DNA from: Hyphomicrobiales bacterium
Lineage (GTDB): Bacteria > Pseudomonadota > Alphaproteobacteria > Rhizobiales > Rhizobiaceae
DNA: 64,000 bases
NCBI GenBank assembly: GCA_900469965.1
Contig: UBZP01000001.1
Coordinates: forward strand, 124,001-188,000
Direction: 5' to 3'
Each line of letters begins with the position of its first letter. Positions within the stretch are counted from its first letter, which is position 1. The translations under genes were made by a program, and so were the position numbers. This document shows positions 37,801-47,856 of this stretch, piece after piece. The notes under the pieces are model-generated. The model was not told where the DNA came from. It did not search any database and was given only the letters and a program-made list of their open reading frames with translations.

Positions 37801-37977
37801 GCGGAGGACGTACTGGCGACGGTGCGCCGCTACTGGAACGACGAAGCGGCCTATCGGGAGCAGGCGCAGCGCGGGCGTGACTTCGTCCTGCGGAACTGCA
37901 ACCAGAAGAGCCTGGCCCAGCGCCTGGAACCCTTTACCTCCAGCGGCGGCACCCGACGCGTCCAGGCAGGCCCCTGA
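34894..37977 (+). CDS. Large bifunctional glycosyltransferase with duplicated N-terminal module
   Basis: The protein is 1027 aa from ATG 34894 (AGAGG upstream). Residues about 35-112 and 143-217 are two copies of one helical module: E-Q-L/I-x-x-L...A-L-L-x-R-A-D, then Q-L-A-Y-R-(L/I)-G, then LRR-(A/T)-Y-x-(E/D)-F. A helical TPR-like part follows (about 230-380). A GT2/GT-A domain (about 407-640) has SIIVPAFNAEKTLTMVLDSL, VDDCSTDGT and the DXD-like CDSDDW. A C-terminal GT4/GT-B-like part (about 690-1010) has FIHFPHELYIEEFGRAPMEG. There is no membrane segment, so it is cytoplasmic or peripheral. Likely role: synthesis of a surface polysaccharide or protein glycan. The acceptor is unknown. Confidence 0.8.
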   Translation: MTGKHQTQYDSHALDAPERLLPDDKTAHVPQVQSAALEEQLRSLLELNTALRLRADASERAMRHAAAAIDRQREQLAYRLGTEVIAATRSVSRLVGLPVSLRRAYREFRSDLSKRQQDPDGDMTLAPSPVAADRAPAKPEPMETLEQQIATLQKDNALLLERADQADRAKRLSNDAIKQIQRQLAYRIGADIVAARSLPAMLKLPLTLRRTYADFKAGGTRSKRGDELHRDIGDLEAKMWGGFAKYAHAELVHCLEDSKLASRDRSAAAHALARWSFVDGDFGAAADLMERSIKLHRDNLREKRLCQLMCLAQAGRVAEAEAVFGHIQSKVNEFIDYTVMRADIARRRALLDGRSVAESDRVYLDGLNVAMAPSGMAPIELADPAKPLSIWNIVSRAPASTAAQTSKVSIIVPAFNAEKTLTMVLDSLLSQTWRNIEVIVVDDCSTDGTCALVESFAATDPRVRLVRRTINGGAYPARNDGVEVATGDLITVCDSDDWSHPEKIERQVKELAANPECVAVLSHWLRVDEDLGVVGSWIPKKSLLDMNFSSLLMRREVFDRLRGWDEVKVTGDAEFRSRILSVYGEASICKVKHNNILSFSLAREDSLTRSKATHMRSLFHGVRGQYRDAYRNWHLSLQQGGDPHLPRTNGRFPVPLGNRRATEGDRTFDLVVICDFVLKGGAFVSTMNYIAAAARAGLKIAAVHWRKYELNVESPLNPAFYDACLKYDIAILTPGDEVKTSTVLVGYPAVLQNMPDRFPKIETDNVIVLINQFATRLVDGSDRQYEPEVIRQHLIELFGTSGTWIPISHWVKRLMQEDPSYPEPYPDPWHPMVDTDRWCSAPIVWRGGGDRRPVLGRHGRDAYTKWPQTVEALKAAYCVDTDVDVKFQGGAKHARSMLGYSPQNWEVQHFDAIPVAGFLESLDFFIHFPHELYIEEFGRAPMEGMAIGKVVILPPQFEETFGDAAVYCAAEDVLATVRRYWNDEAAYREQAQRGRDFVLRNCNQKSLAQRLEPFTSSGGTRRVQAGP

Positions 37978-38098
37978 TGACCGGCGTTTCCTTCGTGATG
38001 TGGACGAGCATCGTCCAGCCAACGGACTTTGAAAATCGCAGCCGTCGCAACATGCCGAACCATGCGGCCGCGACGCGAAGCGTGGGCGACGCTCGCGC

Positions 38099-38959
38099 AT
38101 GACACGTGATCTGGTCGCGACAAAGACGAGCATAGGCGCCCTCGCCCAGTTGCCGCGCGTCGACTATCGCTCGGCCGATGACGTGCGCCTCGACAAGCCG
38201 GCCCTCTATCAATGTCAGCGCGACGGGCTGACCTATGACTTCATCGTGAGCCCCGCCGCACAGCCTTCAAGCGAGCTCTTCCTGCTGTTTTCCGGGAACA
38301 TGGACCGGGAAAAGATGCAGCCGCCCGTTTTCCAGAGATGGAGCTGGGCAAGGAAATTCGCGGGCCATTGCCTCTATTTTTCCGACCCGACGCTCCATCT
38401 CGGTACCAATTTCGGCCTGTCCTGGTATTGCGGAACCACCGCCATCGATCCGATGCCGGTCATTGCCGAGCTGGCCCTCGACGTAGCCGGCCGCCTGGGC
38501 ATCGCGCCTGCCAATCTCCTGGCATACGGCTCCAGCGGCGGCGGTTTCGCCGCACTCAGGGCCGCCACGCTGGTGCCGGAGCTGAGCGTGGTGGCGATCA
38601 ACCCGCAGACCGACGTCACGCGCTACCGCCCGCGGCTCGTCCAGGCCTATCTCGACAGCTGCCTCGGCGGCCTCTCGCCGGAGGAAGCGCTCCAGCGCTT
38701 TCCGCGGCGGTTCAGCATCATCGAGAACGTCGACCTGCTCCGCAACACGCGGATCCTCTACTATCAGAACCGGACGGATCACTTCCATATCAACCATCAT
38801 ATGCGCCCCTTTGCGAAGAAGATGCGGCTAAAGGCGGAGAACGGCTATGCGACCCGCCGATGCAAGCTGATCATGTTCGACAAGGAGGGCGGCCACTCCG
38901 CGGCGGAGACCCAGGAGATATTCAGTTCCTTCCGGGACCAAATGGCGGAACTTGCTTAG
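38099..38959 (+). CDS. Alpha/beta-hydrolase-like protein, GSSGGGF family (copy 1)
   Basis: This 286-aa protein has a hydrolase-type nucleophile elbow AYGSSGGGFAALRAA (Ser146). Other landmarks are LLFSGNMDREK, FQRWSWARKF, VAINPQTDVTRY, RFSIIENVDLL and YYQNRTDHFHINHH, the last possibly supplying a His. It shares all these with the protein at 62539-63378, so the two are paralogs. I do not recognise a named family or substrate. It follows the glycosyltransferase by 121 nt on the same strand, so esterase/acyltransferase action on the glycan is a guess. The ribosome site is weak. It is the last gene before tRNA-Ala. Confidence 0.72.
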   Translation: MTRDLVATKTSIGALAQLPRVDYRSADDVRLDKPALYQCQRDGLTYDFIVSPAAQPSSELFLLFSGNMDREKMQPPVFQRWSWARKFAGHCLYFSDPTLHLGTNFGLSWYCGTTAIDPMPVIAELALDVAGRLGIAPANLLAYGSSGGGFAALRAATLVPELSVVAINPQTDVTRYRPRLVQAYLDSCLGGLSPEEALQRFPRRFSIIENVDLLRNTRILYYQNRTDHFHINHHMRPFAKKMRLKAENGYATRRCKLIMFDKEGGHSAAETQEIFSSFRDQMAELA

Positions 38960-39072
38960 CCGAAGCGCCTCAGGGAGCCATCCGTCAGCAGGGGCCGGCA
39001 TCCAGTCGCCATAGGCAGGAAGACGCGCTCCGGGTGGAGCATCGTTGCGTTCGGATCGAAGCGGGAGGGATT

Positions 39073-39148
<76 letters not shown>

Positions 39149-39244
39149 ATCAAGGGTCCGGCGTGGCCGGTTCCGGGATACCGAACCGGGGTTTCCCCCG
39201 GGCGGTGCGGCTTCATACTTCCGGTTTCGAAAGATGGCAAGCCG

Positions 39245-39284
39245 AAAAATCCGTTCCGGCCGAACTTTTTGAATTCGGCCGGAA
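39245..39284 (-). terminator. Terminator of the FYDLN-acid gene
   Basis: TTCCGGCCGAA (39254-39264) and TTCGGCCGGAA (39274-39284) form a perfect 11-bp stem with a 9-nt loop. On the minus strand a TTTTT run follows 4 nt later. It lies just past the stop at 39295. Confidence 0.8.
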
Positions 39285-39294
39285 AATCATCGGT

Positions 39295-39684
39295 TTAGAC
39301 TTCCTCGTCGTCGCCGGTGACGCCGATGATGCCGGTCATGTCGTCGTTGTCGTCGTCCTCGTCCTGCTCGAGGAAGGTGTCGTCGTCGTCATCGCCGATC
39401 TCGACGTCGTCGTCGCCCAGATCCGGCAGGTCGTCGCCGCCCGATGCCTCGTCGTCGGCGTCCTCCAGCGAAACCAGCTCGACTTCCGTGTTCTCGGTAT
39501 CGACCTCGTTGACCTCTTCGTCCTCGTCCTTCTCCATGACGGCCGCAGCCGAGGTTTCCTCGAAGAAGGAGAGCGGATAGGACTTGCCCGTATAGGGCGA
39601 GACGATCGGGTCGCGGTTGAGGTCGTAGAACTTACGGCCCGTCTCCGGGTCGATGCGCTTGGTTCCAAGTTCCGGTTTTGCCAC
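39295..39684 (-). CDS. FYDLN-acid family protein (TIGR02300)
   Basis: This 129-aa protein has two parts. The N-terminal ~40 residues carry the name-giving GRKFYDLNRDP. The pattern DPETG...SPYTG occupies the place where other bacteria have CPxCG...CPxCG, so it is a zinc-ribbon frame that has lost its cysteines. The C-terminal ~85 residues are extremely Asp/Glu-rich. The function of the family is unknown. I start at GTG 39684 (MAKPELGTKRI, with AGAGG upstream) rather than the TTG two codons earlier. Confidence 0.85.
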   Translation of the reverse strand: MAKPELGTKRIDPETGRKFYDLNRDPIVSPYTGKSYPLSFFEETSAAAVMEKDEDEEVNEVDTENTEVELVSLEDADDEASGGDDLPDLGDDDVEIGDDDDDTFLEQDEDDDNDDMTGIIGVTGDDEEV

Positions 39685-41362
<1,678 letters not shown>

Positions 41363-41534
41363 GATCGGGACCTGGCCGTCTTGCGCGGTTGCCGCAGGTG
41401 CGCGGCCTGCGCTTCACGAAGATGCCAGCCACATGTGACCGGTCGCAACGGCAGAATGTGTGGCGAACCCTTGGCATCACACGCCGTTTTCCGCTAACAC
41501 GCTTCGTGAAGCGGATATGACGCAAGGATGCGAA

Positions 41535-42164
41535 ATGACGACGATTGCCATCGACGGTCCAGCGGCTGCCGGCAAGGGTACGTTGTCGCGCCGGATTGCC
41601 GAGGCCTACGGCTATCACCATCTCGATACCGGCCTGACCTATCGCGCGACGGCAAAAGCGCTGCTCGATCGCGGCCTGCCGCTCGATGACGAGGCGATCG
41701 CCGCCGACGTCGCGCGCAATCTCGACCTTTCCGGCCTCGACCGCGCCGTTCTCTCCGCGCACGGGATCGGCGAGGCAGCCTCGAAGATCGCCGTCATGCC
41801 GGCTGTCCGCCGCGCCCTGGTCGAGGCGCAGCGGGAGTTCGCCGCGCGCGAGCCGGGAACGGTCCTCGACGGCCGCGACATCGGCACCGTCGTCTGCCCG
41901 GACGCCACGGTGAAGCTCTACGTGACGGCGTCTGCCGACATCCGCGCCCGGCGGCGCTATGACGAGATCATCGCCGGCGGCGGGACTGCGGACTACGACG
42001 CGGTCTTCGAAGACGTCCGCCGCCGCGATGCGCGCGACATGGGGCGCGTCGACAGCCCCTTGCGGCCGGCGGAAAACGCGCACTTGCTTGATACGTCCGA
42101 AATGAGTATAGAGGCGGCGTTTTCGGCGGCGAAATCCATCATCGACGCTGCCCTTAAGCACTAG
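41535..42164 (+). CDS. cmk: Cytidylate kinase
   Basis: It phosphorylates CMP and dCMP. At 209 aa it has P-loop [15 protein letters not shown], the CMP-binding [32 protein letters not shown] and a lid R-x-x-R-D region ([12 protein letters not shown]). ATG 41535 has AAGGATGCGAA upstream; an in-frame ATG at 41517 is a weaker candidate. It lies between aroA and rpsA. Confidence 0.95.
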   Translation: MTTIAIDGPAAAGKGTLSRRIAEAYGYHHLDTGLTYRATAKALLDRGLPLDDEAIAADVARNLDLSGLDRAVLSAHGIGEAASKIAVMPAVRRALVEAQREFAAREPGTVLDGRDIGTVVCPDATVKLYVTASADIRARRRYDEIIAGGGTADYDAVFEDVRRRDARDMGRVDSPLRPAENAHLLDTSEMSIEAAFSAAKSIIDAALKH

Positions 42165-42280
42165 AGCGACAAGCCGTCCCCGCGCCGGTTTTGCTTCCGA
42201 TCATGGAAGCGGACGTGCCTCGCTCATTGTCAACGCTAACCCCCGGCGCCCGTGCCTTCTCTGGCACACCAGGAGTTTCC

Positions 42281-43987
42281 ATGTCCCAAGCTAATCCCAC
42301 GCGCGACGATTTCGCAGCCCTGCTGCAGGAATCCTTCGCCACCCACGACCTGGCCGAAGGCTATGTCACCAAGGGCCTCATCACCGCCATCGAGAAGGAC
42401 GTCGCGATCGTTGACGTCGGCCTCAAGGTCGAAGGGCGCATCGCGCTCAAGGAATTCGGCGCCAAGTCCAAGGACGGCACGCTGAAGGTCGGCGACGAAG
42501 TCGAAGTCTATGTCGAGCGCATCGAAAACGCTCTCGGCGAAGCCGTTCTGTCGCGCGAGAAGGCTCGCCGCGAAGAGAGCTGGGCCAAGCTCGAAGTCAA
42601 GTTCGAGGCCGGCGAGCGCGTCGAAGGCGTCATCTTCAACCAGGTCAAGGGTGGCTTCACCGTCGATCTCGACGGCGCCGTCGCCTTCCTGCCGCGTTCG
42701 CAGGTCGACATCCGTCCGATCCGCGACGTCACGCCGCTCATGCACAACCCGCAGCCCTTCGAAATCCTCAAGATGGACAAGCGCCGCGGCAACATCGTCG
42801 TTTCGCGTCGTACGGTTCTCGAAGAGTCCCGTGCCGAGCAGCGTTCCGAGATCGTTCAGAACCTCGAAGAAGGCCAGGTTGTTGACGGCGTCGTCAAGAA
42901 CATCACCGACTACGGTGCGTTCGTCGACCTCGGCGGCATCGACGGCCTGCTGCACGTCACCGACATGGCCTGGCGCCGCGTCAACCATCCGTCGGAGATC
43001 CTGTCCATCGGCCAGCAGGTCAAGGTTCAGATCATCCGCATCAACCAGGAAACCCACCGCATCTCGCTCGGCATGAAGCAGCTCGAGAGCGATCCGTGGG
43101 ATGGCATCGGCACCAAGTACCCGGTCGGCAAGAAGATCTCCGGTACCGTCACGAACATCACCGACTACGGTGCGTTCGTCGAGCTGGAGCCGGGCATCGA
43201 AGGCCTGATCCACATCTCCGAGATGTCCTGGACCAAGAAGAACGTACACCCCGGCAAGATCCTGTCCACGAGCCAGGAAGTCGACGTTGTCGTTCTCGAA
43301 GTCGACCCGACCAAGCGCCGCATCTCGCTCGGCCTCAAGCAGACGCTCGAGAACCCGTGGGAAGCCTTCGCGCACAGCCATCCGGCTGGCACCGAGGTTG
43401 AAGGCGAAGTCAAGAACAAGACCGAGTTCGGCCTGTTCATCGGCCTCGACGGCGACGTCGACGGCATGGTCCACCTCTCCGACCTCGACTGGAACCGTCC
43501 GGGCGAGCAGGTCATCGAGGAGTACAACAAGGGCGACGTCGTCAAGGCTGTCGTTCTCGACGTGGACGTCGACAAGGAGCGCATCTCGCTCGGCATCAAG
43601 CAGCTCGGCCGCGATTCGGTCGGCGAAGCTGCCGCGTCCGGCGACCTGCGCAAGAACGCCGTCGTCTCGTGCGAAGTCACCGCGATCAACGACGGCGGCA
43701 TCGAAGTCCGTCTCGTGAACCATGAGGACATCTCCTCGTTCATCCGCCGCGCCGACCTGTCGCGCGACCGTGACGAGCAGCGTCCGGAGCGGTTCTCGGT
43801 CGGCCAGGTCGTCGACGCCCGCGTGCTGAACTTCTCCAAGAAGGACCGCAAGATCCAGCTGTCGATCAAGGCTCTGGAAATCGCCGAAGAGAAGGAAGCC
43901 GTCGCACAGTTCGGTTCGTCCGACTCCGGCGCTTCGCTCGGCGACATCCTGGGCGCGGCCCTGAAGAACCGCCAGAACAACGAGTAA
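42281..43987 (+). CDS. rpsA: 30S ribosomal protein S1
   Basis: This is a 568-aa mRNA-binding ribosomal protein made of six S1/OB repeats (roughly 30-95, 115-175, 195-265, 280-350, 367-440 and 455-525). The strongest are DYGAFVDLGGIDGLLHVTDM and DYGAFVELEPGIEGLIHISE. The start has AGGAG 6 nt upstream. Codon use is biased toward a highly expressed gene. A strong terminator follows. Confidence 0.97.
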   Translation: MSQANPTRDDFAALLQESFATHDLAEGYVTKGLITAIEKDVAIVDVGLKVEGRIALKEFGAKSKDGTLKVGDEVEVYVERIENALGEAVLSREKARREESWAKLEVKFEAGERVEGVIFNQVKGGFTVDLDGAVAFLPRSQVDIRPIRDVTPLMHNPQPFEILKMDKRRGNIVVSRRTVLEESRAEQRSEIVQNLEEGQVVDGVVKNITDYGAFVDLGGIDGLLHVTDMAWRRVNHPSEILSIGQQVKVQIIRINQETHRISLGMKQLESDPWDGIGTKYPVGKKISGTVTNITDYGAFVELEPGIEGLIHISEMSWTKKNVHPGKILSTSQEVDVVVLEVDPTKRRISLGLKQTLENPWEAFAHSHPAGTEVEGEVKNKTEFGLFIGLDGDVDGMVHLSDLDWNRPGEQVIEEYNKGDVVKAVVLDVDVDKERISLGIKQLGRDSVGEAAASGDLRKNAVVSCEVTAINDGGIEVRLVNHEDISSFIRRADLSRDRDEQRPERFSVGQVVDARVLNFSKKDRKIQLSIKALEIAEEKEAVAQFGSSDSGASLGDILGAALKNRQNNE

Positions 43988-44011
43988 TCGTTTTCTGACC
44001 GCATGAATGCG

Positions 44012-44045
44012 AAGCCCGCGGGGAGCGATCCCCGCGGGCTTTTTC
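44012..44045 (+). terminator. Rho-independent terminator of rpsA
   Basis: AAGCCCGCGGGGA (44012-44024), loop GCGA and TCCCCGCGGGCTT (44029-44041) pair perfectly over 13 bp, followed by more T residues. Confidence 0.93.
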
Positions 44046-44078
44046 GTTTGCAGCTTCCCGGTTGAGGGCGCGGCTCGG

Positions 44079-45755
44079 TCAGGTCCAGTACTCGCCGAGT
44101 TTCTGGTAGAAGGCGAAGCCGGGATCCGGTGGGCCGACGAGATCGTCGATCTTCTGGCGGCGCCTTGCCATCTCCGGCGTATCGGCTTCGTCCGCGGCCT
44201 GGCCCTCGGCCCCCTCGCCCGCATCGCCGCCGCCCGTCTCCCCGTCCGTCCCGTTCTCTCCGGCCGTATCGCTCGTGTCTTCCTCGTCCCCGGACGGCTC
44301 GCGGCGGCGGCGATCCTCCGTCTCCAGATCGTCCTGTGCGGGCAGGTAGGGCACGAAGGGGACGGCGAAGCCGTCGCGGAACTGCGGTAGGGCGGCCCGC
44401 TCGGGCAGTTGCGGCGGCAGCGGCATGGCCGACGGGCGCGCCAGCGCTTCGCCATCCTCTGGCGCAACGGGCGGCCGGCTGGCCGGCGCCTCGTCCTCGA
44501 GGGTCCCCTGGGGCTGGGCGGCGGGCGTCGTCGCACGCGCGGCCTCGGTCGTCGAGGGACCCCGCATAGGATCGCCGGCCGCGACGGCCGGCCGCTCCGC
44601 CATGGTGTCCTCGCGGCGTAGCCTTGCGGCCGGATCATCGCCGTCCTCGGCCACGTCCGGCCTGGCCGTCGCCGGCGTGGCGGATTCCGGCAGGTCCGGC
44701 AGAGGCGCCTGGAGCAGCAGGCGCAGCACAAGCGCCTCGTCGGCGGTGAGATCGGCGACGATGCCCGCGATCATGCGCAACACGCCCTCATATTCACGGC
44801 CGGCGGCAGAAGCGGGGAGGGTCGTCGAAATGGCCGAGCCGCGCGCGGCCTCGGGGGCCGTCGTGCTCCTGTCTGCGATCGCGGGCTGTCCCCGGTCCGT
44901 GGCTTCGGCGCGGGCAGGCGCCGGCCCGTTTGCCGGCAGGCGGCCTGCCTCGGCGTTCGCGGGCATGGCCGGGGCACGCGCTGGCGCGGCAGGCGCTTCC
45001 GGCGTTCGCTGCTGCGGCTGGCCGGCGTCCATGCGCTTTCCCGTCGTCGCCGCCGCATCCTGCTGCGGCGGCGGCGGGGCGAAAGCGGAACGGGAGCCGG
45101 TCCGCGCCGGGCGGTCGGACAGGGGCTCGGAGCCGCCTTCGAAGAGCCGGCGCAGCGCTGCCTGCAGCGAACGGCCGTCGCCGCCCGCCTCTCTTTGCCG
45201 CTGGCGGTCGTTCTTCGTAGCGACGGCAAGCTGCGCCTCGCCGGGAATGAACCGGGGTTGCGAGGCCGCCGGACCGGCCGGCTTTCCGGCCGGCTCCTTG
45301 ACGGCGGCCAGCAGCGCCTGCGCCAGACGCTGGGCGTCCGGGCCGGCGGGATTGCGGATGATCTCCATCAGGATCCGGGTCGGCGCGGTGGCGAGCACGG
45401 TCGCCAGCAGCCGCTCGGCGGCAGGGCGCATCTCGGCGGGCAGCCGGGCGATGAGCAGCGCCAGGCGCTTCGTCGCATCGCCGTCCGTCCCCTCGCGGGG
45501 AGGAAGCGCCTTCATCGCCTCCAGCAGCACCTCGAGCAGTTGCCGGGCGACATTGCCCTTGTCGCCGCCCTGCTCGAGCTGGCGCATCATCGCCTCGAGC
45601 AGGCGCAGCAGGACGGCGGCGCGCAGGTTCGCCAGGGCCTCTGGGGACAGTTGTTGCCGAGCGGGCACCGGCGTCGCCTCGGTCGCCGGGTCCTGCGCCG
45701 AAGGGATCGGGACTGTGACAGGCGTCGCAATGCGCGGCAGCATCACCATCTCCAT
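44079..45755 (-). CDS. Pro/Ala-rich hypothetical protein
   Basis: This 558-aa protein has no recognised domain. Residues about 35-160 are helical and Leu-rich (LSPEALANLRAAVLLRLLEA, ALLIARLPAEMRPAAERLLA). The middle is a long Pro/Ala/Arg low-complexity stretch. A conserved-looking short helix sits near 330-355 (GVLRMIAGIVADLTADEALV). The tail is acidic and ends DPGFAFYQKLGEYWT. It has no signal peptide or TM. Composition resembles flagellar hook-length regulators, but nothing specific supports that. Strand choice rests on the structured ends. Confidence 0.6.
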   Translation of the reverse strand: MEMVMLPRIATPVTVPIPSAQDPATEATPVPARQQLSPEALANLRAAVLLRLLEAMMRQLEQGGDKGNVARQLLEVLLEAMKALPPREGTDGDATKRLALLIARLPAEMRPAAERLLATVLATAPTRILMEIIRNPAGPDAQRLAQALLAAVKEPAGKPAGPAASQPRFIPGEAQLAVATKNDRQRQREAGGDGRSLQAALRRLFEGGSEPLSDRPARTGSRSAFAPPPPQQDAAATTGKRMDAGQPQQRTPEAPAAPARAPAMPANAEAGRLPANGPAPARAEATDRGQPAIADRSTTAPEAARGSAISTTLPASAAGREYEGVLRMIAGIVADLTADEALVLRLLLQAPLPDLPESATPATARPDVAEDGDDPAARLRREDTMAERPAVAAGDPMRGPSTTEAARATTPAAQPQGTLEDEAPASRPPVAPEDGEALARPSAMPLPPQLPERAALPQFRDGFAVPFVPYLPAQDDLETEDRRRREPSGDEEDTSDTAGENGTDGETGGGDAGEGAEGQAADEADTPEMARRRQKIDDLVGPPDPGFAFYQKLGEYWT

Positions 45756-46154
45756 GAGGCATCTTCGCAGTGCTGCCGTCCGGCAGGCACGATGCCGCTC
45801 TCCAACGATCCATTTTCAGGCTGGCGAGGCATCATGCGCGCCAAAGAGATTGACTGGCTGCTGGCAGTCCGCGCGGCGGGAGGCTTCGCCTCGGATCTCG
45901 GCCCGCGGTGCCGAAACGTCTGCCGGAACGAGGCCCCGGCACCTTCGCTGCCGACCAGAATGCCATGCATTCGCGTCGGGTACGCACCAATGACCATGAA
46001 ATGACAGATTATGGTTAACAAATCGTTAGCGGACACGCGGGAATGGCTGCGGCACCGCCGGGGCTTGCGGGCCGGCGGGCGATCGCCGATGATCGCCGGA
46101 CGGCTGGCGAGGGCCGCCCTGCTGCCCGCGCCGCGATCGGAAGGTTGATGGATC
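45756..46154. other. 399-nt divergent intergenic region
   Basis: It lies between the Pro/Ala-rich protein (minus) and the DUF6665 gene (plus). It contains a small AT-rich patch (TTATGGTTAACAAATCGTTAG near 46012) that may be promoter DNA. A 56-codon frame at 45834-46004 (plus) has no ribosome site and was not called. Confidence 0.5.
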
Positions 46155-46496
46155 ATGTCCGTGCGTCCGCCCCGGTTTTTCGACCGGCACCACTCCACCG
46201 GACTGAACGTGCTCGAATACGAGCTCCTGTCGGAGCGCGCCGATGCGCTCGGTCGTCATGGGCTCAAGGTGGAGAAGGCGCTGGAGCAGCTCCGGGAGAG
46301 GACGGCCGCGGGGTGCGGCGCGGACCAGCGGCAGGCGCTTCTGGATGCGGCCGCCGATGCCGTCTGGGCCTTCTTCATCCAGCGCGAGATCTGCGGGCTG
46401 CGCGATCAGCGCGACCTCATCCGCCGCTATGAAATCCCGAAAGAGGTGCTGGCGCGGGTCGGGATCGTCCGCAAGCCTGAACCCGGGCGGTCCTGA
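46155..46496 (+). CDS. DUF6665-family protein
   Basis: This 113-aa cytoplasmic helical protein begins MSVRPPRFFDRHHSTGLNVL. The C-terminal signature is WAFFIQREICGLRDQRDLIR followed by RYEIPKEVLARVG. I recognise it as the uncharacterised alphaproteobacterial family now called DUF6665; its function is unknown. It lies alone on the plus strand between two large unknown minus-strand genes. Confidence 0.75.
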   Translation: MSVRPPRFFDRHHSTGLNVLEYELLSERADALGRHGLKVEKALEQLRERTAAGCGADQRQALLDAAADAVWAFFIQREICGLRDQRDLIRRYEIPKEVLARVGIVRKPEPGRS

Positions 46497-46502
46497 CGCC
46501 GC

Positions 46503-47750
46503 TCAGGCGGCCTCGCGGCGCAGCAGTTCGTAGATGCCGATCTCGTCGACCGGAAGCACGAGGATCGGATCGAGCGCACCGGTGCGCTCCTGACGCTCGA
46601 TGTCCTCGAGCGGCGCTGCCGCCGCCCCGCCGCCCGCTTCGGAGAGACCTTCGGCCGTCTGGCCGGCCGCGTCCGCTTCGGTGCCGGCCTTCGCTTCGCC
46701 GGACAGCTCGTCGGTCGCCTTCTCGTTTCCGGACGGCACGGCAGCGAGGATCTGGATCAGTTCGATGCTGCCTTCGGCAGGCGTCTTCGGCTCCTCGTCC
46801 GACTCTGTCTCTTCGGCCCCGTCGAGATGTTCCTTGACGGCTTCCTGCAGGTCCTGGACGTCCTCGAGTTTCTCCGAAGCCTCCAGGTCCTGGATCTTCT
46901 GCTCGCGCTCCGCCTTCGTCTCCTCGTCCTCGATCCGGCCGGGCTCGGACTTCGTGCGGGCCTGCTTCAGTTCTTCGAGCGTCTTCGGATCGGCGACGTC
47001 CTCGAGCCGCTGGATGACCTTGCGCATCTCGCGCGTCATCGACCGCTCGCTCTCGACCTTTTCGGACAGCGCGTTCTTCACCTTCAGCCCGGTATCGCTC
47101 CAGGGGTTGGCGATCGCGGCGATCATGTCCTCGGCGCTGAGGCCGAGCTCGGCAAGGCCGGTGGCCTCCTCCAGCGCCGTGACGCTCTTCGGCAGGGCCA
47201 GCCGCGTCTCCGTCAGTGCCGTGGACAGCTGCGCCTCGAAATCCTCCTCCTCGCCCGTCAGCCCGGCGCCTTCGGCAACGCGCGCGGCAAGCGCGGCCAT
47301 CGGGTCGGTCGATCCGTTCGCGCCGTCGCGCAGCACGGCGATGACGTCGTCTGCGGTGACATCCAGCGATTCGAGCGTGATCTTCACCGGCTGGCCGAGC
47401 GAATCGGTCTTGGAAAAGCCGAGCATCGTCACCGCATCGCTCAGCCGGCGCGCGAAGTCGCGGCTCGATTCGTCGGCCTGCTGGGTGAGGCCGAGCGCGT
47501 CGGAGAAACGGGCGACAAGGGTGGCAAACGGGTCGGGATCGATCTTCAGGGCGCCGAAGAAATAGGCGTTGATCTTCTCGTTCGCCGCAACCGTCGGCGG
47601 ATCGGGGGAGGTCGCGACGACCTTGTCCTCCCGTTCCCGGCCCTTCGCCTTGTCGTCTTCCTCGCGCCGGCGGGCCTCGATGTTTTCGAGCATCGAGCCC
47701 AGCTGCGTGGTCGCGAACTGACCTACCGATGACTGAAGGGGCGGGAGCAT
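46503..47750 (-). CDS. Hypothetical protein with tandem helical repeats and acidic coiled coil
   Basis: The protein has 415 aa. Residues about 73-145 and 148-217 look like two copies of one module: D-P-(F/M)-A-x-L-x-A-R, G-L-T, F-x-x-(R/Q)-L-S, ending D-(V/M)-I-A-(V/A)-(L/I). A strongly charged coiled coil follows (about 225-315) and then an Ala/Gly/Glu-rich linker. The C-terminus GALDPILVLPVDEIGIYELL looks structured. No signal peptide or TM. It is not recognised as a named family. It ends only 6 nt from the DUF6665 stop (convergent). Confidence 0.65.
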   Translation of the reverse strand: MLPPLQSSVGQFATTQLGSMLENIEARRREEDDKAKGREREDKVVATSPDPPTVAANEKINAYFFGALKIDPDPFATLVARFSDALGLTQQADESSRDFARRLSDAVTMLGFSKTDSLGQPVKITLESLDVTADDVIAVLRDGANGSTDPMAALAARVAEGAGLTGEEEDFEAQLSTALTETRLALPKSVTALEEATGLAELGLSAEDMIAAIANPWSDTGLKVKNALSEKVESERSMTREMRKVIQRLEDVADPKTLEELKQARTKSEPGRIEDEETKAEREQKIQDLEASEKLEDVQDLQEAVKEHLDGAEETESDEEPKTPAEGSIELIQILAAVPSGNEKATDELSGEAKAGTEADAAGQTAEGLSEAGGGAAAAPLEDIERQERTGALDPILVLPVDEIGIYELLRREAA

Positions 47751-47856
47751 GACGCTATCCTGGCTGCAAGATCGATCGATTCTGCAGCCGAAGATAGAGA
47801 GACAGGGTTAAGCAGAAGTAACGACGGGCCTCCTGCTTCTTGCAACGGGACAGCGG

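Noticed and set aside
35002-38133. 1043-codon open frame antisense to the large glycosyltransferase
   Set aside because: It mirrors a gene with clear GT2 and GT4 motifs. Its translation is His/Arg/Asp-rich without domains. Long antisense frames are expected with strong third-position GC bias.
31943-39072. Search for attL/attR direct repeats of the tRNA-Arg or tRNA-Ala 3' ends
   Set aside because: I found no repeated tRNA 3' segment at the other side and no integrase, so an integrated-element claim is not supported.
42236-44731. 831-codon minus-strand frame antisense to rpsA
   Set aside because: rpsA has six S1 repeats, a ribosome site and a terminator. The antisense product has no recognisable domain.
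45834-46004. 56-codon plus-strand frame in the intergenic region before the DUF6665 gene
   Set aside because: No Shine-Dalgarno, no recognisable motif, and a composition not clearly coding. Left as intergenic.
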